Source of the DNA: Betaproteobacteria bacterium
GTDB lineage: Bacteria; Pseudomonadota; Gammaproteobacteria; Burkholderiales; SHXO01
Length of the DNA stretch: 32,304 bases
Reading direction: 5' to 3'
NCBI GenBank assembly: GCA_009693245.1
Contig: SHXO01000030.1
Location: forward strand, 1-32,304
Shown here: in pieces, positions 16,799 through 25,718 of the stretch
Position numbering within the stretch: position 1 is the first letter of the stretch
Layout of the letters: the number at the start of each line of letters is the position of its first letter
Notes under the pieces: generated by a model
What the model was told of the DNA's origin: nothing
The model's input: only the letters and a program-made list of their open reading frames with translations
Databases searched by the model: none
Made by a program: the position numbers and the translations under genes

Positions 16799-17428
16799 AT
16801 GAAACTCATCATCGCCACCCCAAGTCCCTACGCGCGCAAGGCGCGCATCGCGTTGCGCGAGAAGAGGATTGCCTACGAGGAGGTCGTGGACAACCCGTGG
16901 CTGCCGCGGACAGGGATTAAACAAGTCAATCCCCTAGGCAAGGTACCCAGTTTGATACTGGACGACGGCCGCGTGGTGCACGATTCGAAAGTGATTGTGG
17001 AGTATCTGGATACGCTGGAGCCCGAACCCAGGCTGATTCCCCAAGAGCCTGGGTTGCGGGTGGAGCACAAGCAGATCGAGGCCGTGGCAGACGGTGTGTG
17101 CGATGCGATCGTGTTGGTGGTGCTCGAACGCTCGCGCCCAGAGGCCAAGCAAAGCCGCGACTGGATCGAGCGGCAGCGGCTGAAGATCGATGCCGGTATG
17201 GCGGAGCTCTCCCGCCTGTTGGGCGAGGGCGAGTGGTTTACAAGCCACGGATTTGGATTGGCGGAGGTGGCGGCCGGTTGTGCCTTAGGCTACCTTGGGC
17301 TTCGCGTCGCCGAGTTTGACTGGAAGTTGCGCCATCCGAATCTGGACCATCTCTACATGCGCCTTATGGCGAGGCCGTCTTTCGCGCATACGGTTCCGGT
17401 CCCGCAGGAATTGCCCGCGACTTCGTAG
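16799..17428 (+). CDS. Glutathione S-transferase family protein
   Basis: Cytosolic glutathione transferase-like protein of 209 residues. The N-terminal thioredoxin-like domain begins MKLIIATPSPYARKARIALRE, with the serine or tyrosine in the SPYARK turn as likely glutathione-activating residue. It has the conserved cis-proline region NPLGKVPSLILDDG and the DSKVIVEYLD glutathione-binding motif. The C-terminal helical domain ends near ARPSFAHTVP. It follows the membrane-protein gene by two bases. The substrate is not deducible; detoxification or a stress role is inferred from the family. Confidence 0.88.
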   Translation: MKLIIATPSPYARKARIALREKRIAYEEVVDNPWLPRTGIKQVNPLGKVPSLILDDGRVVHDSKVIVEYLDTLEPEPRLIPQEPGLRVEHKQIEAVADGVCDAIVLVVLERSRPEAKQSRDWIERQRLKIDAGMAELSRLLGEGEWFTSHGFGLAEVAAGCALGYLGLRVAEFDWKLRHPNLDHLYMRLMARPSFAHTVPVPQELPATS

Positions 17429-17445
17429 GCGTCTGAATTTAGACC

Positions 17446-17628
17446 CTATGGGAACGCGTCTTTGGATAAATCCCCATAGAAGCGCTGGCACAGCATCCGG
17501 CGGCGCTCTCTTTCCGTCAGGCCCGCTGGAAATGATGCTATCGCGATGGCGCGCGCGGTATCTAACATGTCCGCGCCGATACGCACGCGCTCCTGCGGAG
17601 TCATGGCGGCATAGCGCTCGCGTACCAT
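17446..17628 (-). CDS. Small hypothetical protein, probably 5'-truncated partner of a nucleotidyltransferase
   Basis: A 60-residue frame beginning MVRERYAAMTPQERVRIGAD and ending FYGDLSKDAFP. The style (ERYAAMTP, TARAIAIASFP, RRRMLCQRFYG) matches a widespread small-protein family usually encoded next to a DUF6036-like nucleotidyltransferase. The frame is open upstream (SPEIAQ before the Met) as far as the MITE-like element at 17649, which probably removed the original first codons. The remnant of the nucleotidyltransferase lies on the other side of that element. Function is unknown. Confidence 0.5.
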   Translation of the reverse strand: MVRERYAAMTPQERVRIGADMLDTARAIAIASFPAGLTERERRRMLCQRFYGDLSKDAFP

Positions 17629-17644
17629 TTGGGCGATCTCTGGG

Positions 17645-17812
17645 CTAGGAGTCTGTCGGACTTAGGATGATTCGGCTGCAACGGTGGGAGAGCGGTCCAT
17701 ATTTCGCCGCTTTCTCCTTACATATTCCCGATATGCGCGTCGAAATCGTCAAAATCTGTCCTCGCTCTCCCACCGTTTCGCTATCGAACACCTAAGTCCG
17801 ACAGACTCCTAG
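17645..17812. mobile_element. MITE-like element, 160 bp, with 18-bp inverted ends and CTAG duplication
   Basis: The element proper is 17649-17808. Its ends, GAGTCTGTCGGACTTAGG and CCTAAGTCCGACAGACTC, are perfect 18-bp inverted repeats. A second perfect 14-bp inverted pair, ACGGTGGGAGAGCG (17681-17694) and CGCTCTCCCACCGT (17763-17776), lies inside. Both outer edges are bordered by CTAG (17645-17648 and 17809-17812), consistent with a 4-bp target duplication. No transposase is encoded. CTAG-type targets fit IS5-like transposases, but I cannot name the parent element. Confidence 0.85.
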
Positions 17813-18079
17813 TGTCGTTCATCCTTGCACTCATCCAATAAGGACTGGACACCAAGGCGCGGCGCCCATTCGTTTAGATAAATCCAATCAACAGTACCCT
17901 GAAGCAGGTTGCCGGCATCGCGCAATTGGAAATCCGAATGCGAATCCATCGGCCAAACGAGTTTGGAAAGCACCAAGTCTTCGCGGCTAACGATCCAGCA
18001 TTCGAAGCCGCCAACCAAGGATTCGAGACGTTCGCACACGCCGCGAAGGACGTCTAATTCCGTGGGGCACTGGGGATGC
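17809..18079 (-). pseudogene. C-terminal remnant of a DUF6036-like nucleotidyltransferase
   Basis: The minus-strand frame encodes about 90 residues ending CKDERH, with CWIVSREDLVLSKLVWPMDS, FQLRDAGNLL and YLNEWAPRLGVQSLLDE. These resemble the C-terminal half of nucleotidyltransferase-like proteins (DUF6036/AbiEii-like). No N-terminal half is present: upstream the frame runs straight into the di-haem oxidoreductase gene. The stop codon TAG lies inside the CTAG at the MITE edge. A GTG at 18039 could start a 76-residue peptide, but a decayed fragment is more likely. Confidence 0.55.
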
Positions 18080-18080
18080 C

Positions 18081-19463
18081 CTAAATCGCCTCCACGAACC
18101 GAATCAGCGCGTCACGCTCTGCTTTGCTCATTTTGCTGAAGGCATCGCGCGCCACGGCGCCTTCGCCGCCGTGCCAAAGAATCGCTTCCAGAACACTGCG
18201 AGCGCGGCCATCATGCAGTAACGCGACTGTGCCGATCACCGTTTTCGTCAGGCCCGCGCCCCATAACGGCTGCGTACGCCAATCGCGGCCGCCAGCCTTG
18301 TAGTCAGGGCGGCCATCGGCCAGTTCTTCGCCCATGTCGTGTAAAAGTAAATCTGTGTAGGGATAGAACACGCGGTTGGCAAGCTTGGGAAATTCCGGAT
18401 AAGTGTCGGCGGTTTTCATCACCGGCGTATGGCACGCGGCGCACCCTGCCTGGGTAAACAACTTTTCGCCGCGCTGCACCTGCGGGTCGTCCATGTCGCG
18501 GCGGGCAGGCACCGCGAGTCCGCGCAGCCACACTTCGAAATCGTCCATGTCGGCATCGATCACTTCCGGATCGTTGGCGGGATCCTGGTCCAGGCAGGAC
18601 CACTGAACGGGCGGACAATTGTTCTTCCGCAGATACTTCGATGTGACGCCGATATCGCCCAGGAAGGCGGCGGCGGTTTGCTGCATGAGGTTGGGCTGGT
18701 TGGCCTTCCAGCCGAAACGGCCCACCGACGTGCGGTTATGCACGATATCCCAGACATAATTGAGGCGCCCATTGAGCCCCAATTTCTTTTGCGCTTCAGC
18801 CAAAGCCAAGAGGGTTGACTCGGGCACTGCCTCCAACAAGCCCAAACCGAAGACGGGTTGGGTGTTGCGCAAGGAGAACATCGCTCCTTCGCCCAGCGGG
18901 CCGAAGGCCAGCTTTTCGAGGCGGATCTTGGGCTTTCGCAAGGAGACTTTTTCCCCGCCGGCGAGGGTCACGGTTTTCTCTTCCCAGTCGAGATAGATCT
19001 CGGCTTCCGCAGGAACGATCTGGCGGGCATAGCGTAGATCGACTTCCTGCGCCTGCAGGGCATTGTTCTGGAACTGGTCGCCGTAGTTGGGATCGGGGTT
19101 GGGTCCGCCGTGCTCGTCCGTGCCCGGCAAGCTGAGACGCACTAGCATGGTAGAGAGTTGTTCCTTGGCGCTAGCGGGTGGCGCGCCCCGCCCGTTGTTG
19201 ATATGGCATTCCGAGCAGCGGGTTTGGATGAATGTGGGCCCTAACCCCCATTCGCCGTTGAAGGTGATGGGCGCGATCCAGCGCCGCTTGAAATGGCTGC
19301 GCCCCAGCAGGAACATTTCGCTCTCCCGGTAGCTCAAGCCGGGGGCCGGGTGGGTGTAGGCATCCTTATCCAAGACCGCAACGGTAAATCCGTTATCGAT
19401 GTCCGTTGCCGCCACCGTGGCGGTGGCAATCGCTACAAATCCCAGTACAAACGGCCAGCGCAT
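18081..19463 (-). CDS. Di-haem c oxidoreductase (DUF1111 / DHOR family)
   Basis: Periplasmic di-haem c protein, 460 residues from the ATG at 19463, which is preceded by a good ribosome site (GAGGAG). The signal peptide is MRWPFVLGFVAIATATVAAT. Haem-binding motifs are CSECH (residues 83-87) and CAACH (341-345). The flanking stretches FNGEWGLGPTFIQTRCSECH and LLHDMGEELADGRPDY are typical of DUF1111 'thiol oxidoreductase' proteins, which are distantly related to di-haem peroxidases. The open frame extends 40 codons upstream, but the signal peptide fixes the start. It lies 10 bp downstream of the acylphosphatase gene, so the two are probably co-transcribed. The true substrate is unknown. Confidence 0.88.
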   Translation of the reverse strand: MRWPFVLGFVAIATATVAATDIDNGFTVAVLDKDAYTHPAPGLSYRESEMFLLGRSHFKRRWIAPITFNGEWGLGPTFIQTRCSECHINNGRGAPPASAKEQLSTMLVRLSLPGTDEHGGPNPDPNYGDQFQNNALQAQEVDLRYARQIVPAEAEIYLDWEEKTVTLAGGEKVSLRKPKIRLEKLAFGPLGEGAMFSLRNTQPVFGLGLLEAVPESTLLALAEAQKKLGLNGRLNYVWDIVHNRTSVGRFGWKANQPNLMQQTAAAFLGDIGVTSKYLRKNNCPPVQWSCLDQDPANDPEVIDADMDDFEVWLRGLAVPARRDMDDPQVQRGEKLFTQAGCAACHTPVMKTADTYPEFPKLANRVFYPYTDLLLHDMGEELADGRPDYKAGGRDWRTQPLWGAGLTKTVIGTVALLHDGRARSVLEAILWHGGEGAVARDAFSKMSKAERDALIRFVEAI

Positions 19464-19473
19464 GACATTCTCC

Positions 19474-19752
19474 TCAACTTGTCGGATAGCGCTCGAAGGC
19501 GGCGAACGGCCCGCAATCCTCGCCATCGTTAATTTTGATCCGTGTGACGTGCGCGGAGGGCGGTCCGCGCCGTGCCCAACCAATGATGCTCTCGATCTGC
19601 CCGGCGCTGCCTTGCACCAACGCTTCGACCGAGCCGTCCAACCGGTTTCTCACCCATCCGGTTACACCCAGGGATTTTGCCTCATATCGCATCGCTTCGC
19701 GAAATCCTACACCCTGAACGCGGCCGTGGATGAGGAGGTGTTTGGTGGGCAT
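19474..19752 (-). CDS. acyP: Acylphosphatase
   Basis: Small cytoplasmic enzyme hydrolysing acyl phosphates such as acetyl phosphate. The 92-residue length is normal. It shows the family motif HGRVQGVGFRE with the phosphate-binding arginine near residue 18, and GWVRNRLDGSVEALVQG with the catalytic asparagine near residue 36. The C-terminus FAAFERYPTS is typical. It lies between metG and the di-haem gene on the same strand, separated from metG by the long inverted repeat. Confidence 0.93.
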   Translation of the reverse strand: MPTKHLLIHGRVQGVGFREAMRYEAKSLGVTGWVRNRLDGSVEALVQGSAGQIESIIGWARRGPPSAHVTRIKINDGEDCGPFAAFERYPTS

Positions 19753-19762
19753 CTACGATGCA

Positions 19763-19838
19763 GGATCTAGGGACTAGGATCTAGGATATAGGGAGTGGAT
19801 GGGTTTCCCCTAGCCCCCAGATCCTAGCTCCTAGATCC
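19763..19838. repeat. Long intergenic inverted repeat made of CTAGG units
   Basis: The left arm (19763-19782) and right arm (19819-19838) are complementary at 18 of 20 positions, and partial pairing continues inward (TAGGG/CCCCTAG). Each arm is itself a short-period repeat of GGATCTAGG and CTAGGA. It fills the metG-acyP gap, ending directly at the metG stop. There is no T-tract. It may act as a transcription barrier or RNA-processing site, and related units occur at 9939-9970. Confidence 0.7.
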
Positions 19839-22367
19839 TCACTTGACCCTCATCCCAGGCTGGGCGCCCTCGTCTGGGTCCAGCAGGAAGATTCCTGGCC
19901 CTTCGCCGCTGGCGGCCAATACCATGCCCTGGGATTCGCCAAAGCGCATCTTGCGCGGCGCCAAGTTGGCCACCATCACCACTAAGCGGCCCTTGAGTTG
20001 TTCGGGATCGTAGGCCGACTTGATACCCGCGAACACCTGGCGTTGCTCCGTGCCGATGTCGAGCACGAGCTTGATGAGCTTCTCGGCGCCCTCCACGTGT
20101 TGCGCATCGACCACGCGCGCCACGCGCAGGTCCACCTTGTTGAAGTCGTCGATGGATATTTTCTCCTCGCCCGCCGGGAGAGGGGTTAGGGGTGAGGGAG
20201 AAGTTGCGGCAGCGGTTGAAGATGAAGGCGGTACGTTAGTGGTCATGTTATGGATGGTATTCCAGATAGATTCCAGGACTGTCACGGTGGCGGATAACAC
20301 GTCATTGTTCCAAAACCGTAAGACAGAAATTCCGAGGGTTGCTAAGGCCGCCGTTCGCGCATCGTCCGGCGCCGGCTTTTCCTGGTGCTGTCCTCCGTCG
20401 AGTTCGACAGCAAGTTTCAACTCGTGGCAGTAGAAATCCAAAATGTACTTCTTACCGCTAATCTCGGCGGGATGCTGGCGCCGGAATTTGGTGTTCGCTA
20501 GTCGCCTATCGCGCAACAACATCCAGATCTTGTTCTCGGCGTCCGTTTGTTCTTGGCGCAATTGGCGGGCGAAGGCGAGGAGACCGGCGGGAACGGGAGG
20601 GTGGCGGAACTTTCCCTCACCCCCAGCCCCTCTCCCGGAGGGCGAGGGGAGAGTCCTCGCGGTAGCCGGAGTGGGTTGAAGCGACTCTTTATTGGCTTCG
20701 ACTAGTGCCGCGATTTGCCTCGACTCGACACGGGTCATCAGGTGCTCGTAGGTGTTTATTTGGTGTCCGTTAAATAGAACTTCGTTTTGATCCCATTTCA
20801 TTTTCTCTTCGGGCAAGTTCAAGAAACTCCGAACCTTGCCGGCGATATTTGGAAGGATAGGCTTGAGGTACACGGTCAACAGCCAAAATAAATTGATGCT
20901 AAGACTGCACACTTGATGAAGTTCCTCTCGCGAGCCACTTAGCTTGGCCAGGTTCCATGGCTTCTTGGTGTCAACATACTGGTTAGCTATATCGGTAAGC
21001 CGCATGATTTCCCGAACCGCCTTCCCATATTCACGATCGGCATAGTGCAGACCGATTCGCCGCCACGTATCGCTTCCCATAAACTCCAACTGCAAACGTG
21101 TACTCCACTCGGCCGGAAGCTCCTGGCTTAGCTCTCCATTGAAGTGCTTCGCAATAAACGGCGCAGTTCGGCTCGCGATGTTGATGTACTTGCCCACCAT
21201 GTCGCTGTTCACGCGCGCGACAAAGTCCTCCAAATTGAGGTCGATGTCCTCCATGGTGGCGCCCAGCTTGGCGGCGTAGTAGTAGCGCAGCCATTCGGGA
21301 TTGAGCCCTACCTTGAGGTAGCTCTCCGCCGTGATGAAGGTGCCGCGGCTCTTGGACATCTTCTCCCCGTCCACGGTGAGAAAGCCGTGGGCGAACACGC
21401 TGGTGGGCGTGCGGTAGCCCGCGAAGTTAAGCATGGCCGGCCAGAACAGCGCGTGAAAATAGAGGATGTCCTTGCCGATGAAGTGCACCAGCTCCGTATC
21501 GCCGCCAGGGCGCAGGAAGGCATCGGTCGCCATGCCTTTTTTCTCCGCGTAATGGCGGAAGCTGCCGAAGTAACCCACTGGTGCGTCCAGCCACACGTAG
21601 AAAAATTTCTTTCCATCCGTGCCGGGAATGGGGAAGCCGAAATAGGGCGGATCGCGCGAGATATCCCAATCGGACATCTTGTCCTCGCCCTCGGTCCCCA
21701 GCCACTCTTGCATTTTGTTGGAGGCTTCCGGTTGCAGGCGGCCTTCTTCCCGAGTCCATTTACGCAGGAACGCGACACAATCCGCGTGGGAGAGCCGAAA
21801 GAAATGATGCTCGGAAGCTTTGCGCACGGGAGCCGCGCCCGAAACCGCCGAGTAGGGATTCTTCAGATCCGTGGGCGTGTAGGTGGCTCCGCATACTTCG
21901 CAGGAATCCCCGTATTGGTCCTTCGCGCCGCACTTCGGGCACTCGCCCTTAATGAAGCGGTCTGGCAGGAACATCTCCTTCACCGGATCGTAGAACTGCT
22001 CCACCGAGCGCTTGGCGATCAGGTTCCTGGCCTGAAGTTGCAGGTAGATGTCCTCGCAAAACGCGCGGTTCTCCGGCGAGTTGGTGGTGTAGTAGTTGTC
22101 GAAGGCCACATGAAATCCCGCGAAATCCCGTGTGTGCTCGTTGTATACGCGCGCCACCAACGCCTCGGGCGTGATGCCTTCCTTGTTCGCCCGCAACATG
22201 ATGGGCGTGCCGTGGGTGTCGTCGGCGCACACGTAATGCACCTCGTGGCCCTGCATTTTTTGGAACCGTACCCAGATGTCAGTTTGGATGTATTCCACCA
22301 AGTGACCTAGGTGGATGGCGCCATTGGCGTAGGGGAGCGCGGAAGTAACGAGGATACGGCGGGCCAT
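19839..22367 (-). CDS. metG: Methionyl-tRNA synthetase with an in-frame DUF559 insertion
   Basis: Charges tRNA-Met with methionine in the cytoplasm. The product is 842 residues against about 680 for E. coli MetG. Features: class I HIGH motif as HLGH (residues 19-22), zinc knuckle with Cys143, Cys146, Cys156 and Cys159, KMSKS (336-340), anticodon-binding domain to about residue 565, and the C-terminal tRNA-binding/dimerisation domain from about residue 738 ([11 protein letters not shown] to PGMRVK). Between them, residues about 571-736 are an extra domain encoded by a repeat-bounded insert. The reading frame stays open throughout, so the enzyme is probably functional with a surface insertion in the flexible linker. 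It is the only metG in the window. Confidence 0.93.
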   Translation of the reverse strand: MARRILVTSALPYANGAIHLGHLVEYIQTDIWVRFQKMQGHEVHYVCADDTHGTPIMLRANKEGITPEALVARVYNEHTRDFAGFHVAFDNYYTTNSPENRAFCEDIYLQLQARNLIAKRSVEQFYDPVKEMFLPDRFIKGECPKCGAKDQYGDSCEVCGATYTPTDLKNPYSAVSGAAPVRKASEHHFFRLSHADCVAFLRKWTREEGRLQPEASNKMQEWLGTEGEDKMSDWDISRDPPYFGFPIPGTDGKKFFYVWLDAPVGYFGSFRHYAEKKGMATDAFLRPGGDTELVHFIGKDILYFHALFWPAMLNFAGYRTPTSVFAHGFLTVDGEKMSKSRGTFITAESYLKVGLNPEWLRYYYAAKLGATMEDIDLNLEDFVARVNSDMVGKYINIASRTAPFIAKHFNGELSQELPAEWSTRLQLEFMGSDTWRRIGLHYADREYGKAVREIMRLTDIANQYVDTKKPWNLAKLSGSREELHQVCSLSINLFWLLTVYLKPILPNIAGKVRSFLNLPEEKMKWDQNEVLFNGHQINTYEHLMTRVESRQIAALVEANKESLQPTPATARTLPSPSGRGAGGEGKFRHPPVPAGLLAFARQLRQEQTDAENKIWMLLRDRRLANTKFRRQHPAEISGKKYILDFYCHELKLAVELDGGQHQEKPAPDDARTAALATLGISVLRFWNNDVLSATVTVLESIWNTIHNMTTNVPPSSSTAAATSPSPLTPLPAGEEKISIDDFNKVDLRVARVVDAQHVEGAEKLIKLVLDIGTEQRQVFAGIKSAYDPEQLKGRLVVMVANLAPRKMRFGESQGMVLAASGEGPGIFLLDPDEGAQPGMRVK
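20163..20203 (+). repeat. Inverted repeat end A of the metG insertion
   Basis: From 20166 the + strand reads CTCGCCCGCCGGGAGAGGGG, then TTAGGGGTGAGGGAG. The core CGCCGGGAG is partly palindromic. It is the reverse complement, with three mismatches and one indel over about 38 bases, of end B at 20610-20653. Similar sequences recur widely in proteobacterial genomes as small intergenic repeats (general knowledge). Confidence 0.7.
20610..20653 (-). repeat. Inverted repeat end B of the metG insertion
   Basis: On the minus strand this reads CTCGCCCTCCGGGAGAGGGG, then CTGGGGGTGAGGGAAAG, matching end A in opposite orientation. In the metG frame it encodes [14 protein letters not shown]. Together the two ends bracket the DUF559 domain, with their GTGAGGG sides pointing inward. 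Confidence 0.7.
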
Positions 22368-22375
22368 GGTGCTGT

Positions 22376-22531
22376 CTAGGCGGCGAAGGGTGGAAGTGTA
22401 GCAAAGGCCTGGGCGAGCGCGTGGCGCACTTGTATATCCGTGGGGTGCTTCTCAATCCGCTCGGTGGAAAGCCCTTTGTTGATCCGTAAGGGATCGGTAA
22501 AGACAGCTCGCCGATAATTCTCCAGCCAACT
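22376..22531 (-). pseudogene. Possible coding remnant upstream of metG
   Basis: The minus strand between the secreted-protein gene and metG has an open frame of about 51 codons, SWLENYRRAVFTDPLRINKG to FATLPPFAA, ending in TAG at 22376-22378, nine bases before metG. Its composition is protein-like, but a TGA lies just upstream and there is no start codon. I do not recognise the family. It could be the tail of a gene lost when the adjacent 4-kb segment arrived, or a chance frame. Confidence 0.25.
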
Positions 22532-22555
22532 TGGCTTTCAATGAGGAGATAAGTT

Positions 22556-23080
22556 ATGATTAAAATTCTTGGTGTATTGGTGGTTGGCCTTTCCTTGAGC
22601 ATATTTGGTGTTAACGCACAGGCCCAATTACCGAAGTCTGGAAAATATTCTCTGTACTACTCCTGGCACGCGATCGGGCAGATGACTCCGCTGGCAGAGG
22701 GTTTCGTTGTGAATTCGGGCTCCGCCTGGGGTGGTCTCATCAACCGAGAAGGAAGCGGATTTTTGCACGAGGCACCTACTTCCTGCGTAGCGGCGGTCAA
22801 GGGGGTGGGCGGTAACTTCGCCGAGACAGGTTTCTGCGCCAGCACGGACTCCGACGGTGATCGCCTATACATGCGCTGGTTGTGTGCGTACGACGCCAAA
22901 GGATGGTGTATTGGGGAGTTCGATTGGACCGATGGAACGGGAAAATACAAGGGCATCTCCGGAAAGAACAAGACCCGCTACAAAGCCTTCGGTTTTCGGC
23001 CAGGAGAGGCCACACAGAATGCCACACCGTTCTCCGTAGAGGGCTACGCTATCTGGGAAGGTGAGTACCGGCTACCCTGA
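22556..23080 (+). CDS. Secreted cysteine-containing protein of unknown function
   Basis: A 174-residue exported protein with a good ribosome site (ATGAGGAG). The signal peptide spans about residues 1-24 (MIKILGVLVVGLSLSIFGV, then AQA before QLPKSGKY). The mature part is rich in Gly and aromatic residues and has four cysteines (TSCVAAV, GFCASTD, WLCAYD, GWCIGE), enough for two disulfides. The end SVEGYAIWEGEYRLP suggests a beta-rich fold. I do not recognise the family. It stands between metG and a broken regulator and is followed by a hairpin. Confidence 0.7.
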   Translation: MIKILGVLVVGLSLSIFGVNAQAQLPKSGKYSLYYSWHAIGQMTPLAEGFVVNSGSAWGGLINREGSGFLHEAPTSCVAAVKGVGGNFAETGFCASTDSDGDRLYMRWLCAYDAKGWCIGEFDWTDGTGKYKGISGKNKTRYKAFGFRPGEATQNATPFSVEGYAIWEGEYRLP

Positions 23081-23145
23081 CCTACTGCAGAGTGGGCAGT
23101 CACGCGGGGACTGATCGCCACGGGTAAATGTAGGAGGCCGGAACG

Positions 23146-23179
23146 CGTCCGTATCGCGTGATTGCATGCGATACGGGCG
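23146..23179 (+). other. Hairpin between the secreted protein and the regulator gene
   Basis: CGTCCGTATCGC (23146-23157) pairs with GCGATACGGGCG (23168-23179) over 12 positions with one G-U-type mismatch and a 10-nt loop. A weak T-containing stretch (GGCTTGTTTG) follows. It may terminate the secreted-protein transcript. The next gene has its own ribosome site (TGAGGAGGACC) just downstream. Confidence 0.45.
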
Positions 23180-24912
23180 TGGCTTGTTTGAGGAGGACCA
23201 ATGCGAAAACTCGCGCGTGACCCACCCCTGGCGAAATTAAGCCGGCCTAAGATTCATCGCGCCGTGCCGAGGGAGAGGCTCTTTGGCCGTCTGGACCGAA
23301 GCGCGGAAAGACAGGTGAGCTGGGTCGCCGCGCCTCCTGGCGCTGGGAAAACGGCATTGCTGGCGAGCTATCTGGAAAGCCGAAAATTGGCAGGCATTTG
23401 GTATCAGCTGGACCCCGATGACGCCGAGCCTCCGGCTTTCTTCTATTACATGAGCCTGGCCGAGAGAGGCCTGCGCGGCACCAAGCAATTGCACCCGCTT
23501 CCCTTGCTTACGCCGGAGTACCTGACAGACCTTGAAGGATTTGGCCGCCGCTACTTTCGAGAATTGTTCGCGCGCCTCGGAACAGGCGCGGTACTGGTCC
23601 TCGATAATTTTCAGGATCTCCCCACTGAGAGCTCGATGTTGCCGCTGTTGCTGCAGGGGTTATCCGATGTGCCCGAAGGTGTGAGCGTGTTGATCGCAAG
23701 CCGGTCCGATCCACCCGAGTGCGCGGCTCGTCTCGCCGCCAATGGCATGCTTTCGGTGATCGAATGGGAGGAGATCAAGCTCACCGAAAGCGAAACCGGC
23801 CGCCGGACTGGTGCTTCTTATCGAAAGATTGAGACACGGCGAATCCATCGAAGAGCTTGACCAGCCCGAGGCTTTGCAAAGTGTCTTTGCCTATTTCGCG
23901 GAACAGCTTTTTCGCCAAAGCAGTGACGAAGTGCAGCGCATGCTGCTCCAGCTTGCATTCATGCCCCGGTTCACGGAGGACGAGGCGCATGCGCTGACCG
24001 GCATGGAGGAGTCTCGCCGTTTGCTGGAGATGCTTTACCGGCGGCACTTGTTTCTTGACCGGCGCAAGGGAACCCAGCCTGCCTATCAGTTTCACGCGCT
24101 GTTCCACGCGTTTCTACGCCACCTGGCAGGGGAGAGTATGAGCCCCACGGTACAGGCCGGCGTTAGCCGCCGGGCAGCGCAACTGTTGGAGGAATCGGGG
24201 CAGATGGAGGAGGCCATGCGCCTATTTCTATCTTCCGGAGATGTGCCCGCGGCGCGAACACTGATCCTGCGCGAAGCCCCTCGGTTGATAGCGCAGGGGC
24301 GCTGGCAATTGTTGGTCGATTGGGTTGGAGAGCTACCTCAAGGGGAGGCCGCCCAGGATCGCTGGATTTTGTATTGGCTCGGTTGTGCGCGCATTCCCTT
24401 GAATCCGCAGGAGGCGCGAACAAATTTGGAACGTGCCTACGAGTTGGCTGTTGAACACAAGGACGGCGTGTGCGAGTTGCTTGCTGCCGCTGGGATGGTG
24501 CATGCGTACATGCTCGAATATGTCGCCTACCGCCCGCTCGACCGCTGGATTCCCGTCTTGGAAAAGGTATTTGAAGATGGGCCGGGCTTCCCCTCCTTGG
24601 AGGCCGAGCTTAATGTGCAATCCGCTTTGCTTGCGGCGCTGGCTTATCGTAATCCCACCCATCCCGCCATCACGGAATGCGTCAAACGCCTATTCGAGTT
24701 GGTTCATACGGGCGCCGATGTCACCGCGCGCTTGAGCGGCGCTCTTTATTTGACTCTCTACGGAGGGGTAAGTGGACCGAGTGTCGTGGCCGATCGTGCT
24801 GCGCCAATTCTTAGATCTCTCATCGACCATCCCGAGGTCTCCGCGCTCAATCGTGCCTTTGGGTGGTTTGTGCTATCTTACTATTACCTGCTCTCGTACT
24901 CGATACCGCAAT

Positions 24913-24928
24913 GCGAGCATGCGAGCAT
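24913..24928 (+). repeat. 8-bp tandem duplication causing a frameshift
   Basis: GCGAGCAT occurs twice in direct tandem (24913-24920 and 24921-24928). Removing one copy joins SYSIPQCEH directly to AIERVNAIASQQG in a single frame. It is therefore a clean duplication lesion inside the regulator gene. Confidence 0.85.
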
Positions 24929-25711
24929 GCGATCGAACGAGTGAATGCGATTGCCAGCCAGCAAGGCTTGCCATTCGTACGCCGTTTCGCGGCCATTATT
25001 GGAGCTTGGCTGGAATTGGCACGCCATGATTTCAACGCTGTGGGTCGCTTGATATCCCAGCTCGACGAAGTCATTGTTCCCACCAATTTGTACGATGTGG
25101 CGAGCGTGTACTGGTTAAGTGGGCAAGCGGCCATCCAACGGATCGATGCGGAGAGGGCCTTAGCCGAAGCGAGAATAGCGGTGGAGATATTCGATGAAGC
25201 CGGCACGCACTTCCACCGTCTGACCGCTCGCAACATTCTCGTATGGGGCTCGATCTACCGAGGCGACACGGAAGCCGCAAGACGCTGGATCGCTCAGGCC
25301 CGCGAAATCGCTGGCCCTTTACTGCACAACTATACGGAGCAAGTGTTTCATGGTGCGGAGGCCTGGATGGCCTTGGATGCGGGCGATCAGAAAGCAGCCG
25401 CGCAGGCGCTGCGTTTGTGCTTCGGCCCGGCATCGCAACAGTACGACCGCTTCATGTTCGGGCTATGGCGCAATGTCGTGCCGAGACTGGCCGCAGCCGC
25501 GCTCGATCTGGGAATCGAAACCGAAACGGTTCGCCGCGTGATCCGGTATTTGGACTGTCGCGCGCCGTCGCCAACGCTGGAGGCTTGGCCATGGCGAGTG
25601 CGCATTTATACGCTTGGGCGATTCGAAATTTATATGGAAGACAAGCTTCTCTCCTTTGGCGCCAAGACGCCGCGCAAACCCTTGGCGTTACTCAAGGCAT
25701 TGATCGGCTTT

Positions 25712-25718
25712 GGGGGGG
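25712..25718 (+). repeat. G7 homopolymer at the third regulator frameshift
   Basis: Seven Gs interrupt the winged-helix coding region. Six would give LIGFGGHARDYHLIDALWP, which continues into the BTAD part. This is a slippage mutation, a phase-variable tract or a sequencing error. Confidence 0.7.

Larger units (their letters stand above)
20163..20653 (-). mobile_element. DUF559 endonuclease-like insertion inside metG, bounded by inverted repeats
   Basis: About 491 bp accounts almost exactly for the excess length of this MetG. It encodes, in the metG frame, about 110 residues of a DUF559/Vsr-like PD-(D/E)XK nuclease-type domain: [42 protein letters not shown]. Putative catalytic Asp644, Glu655 and Asp657 are present. 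The ends are inverted repeats translated as [13 protein letters not shown] and [13 protein letters not shown]. The insert lies in a Pro/Ala-rich linker between the anticodon and tRNA-binding domains. Free-standing DUF559 proteins are common; here it is fused. The mobile nature is inferred from the repeats and domain boundaries. Confidence 0.75.

Noticed and set aside
20163-20653. DUF559 domain as a separate gene overlapping metG
   Set aside because: It is in the same frame as metG with no stop on either side and no obvious start or ribosome site, so it is part of the MetG polypeptide as written.
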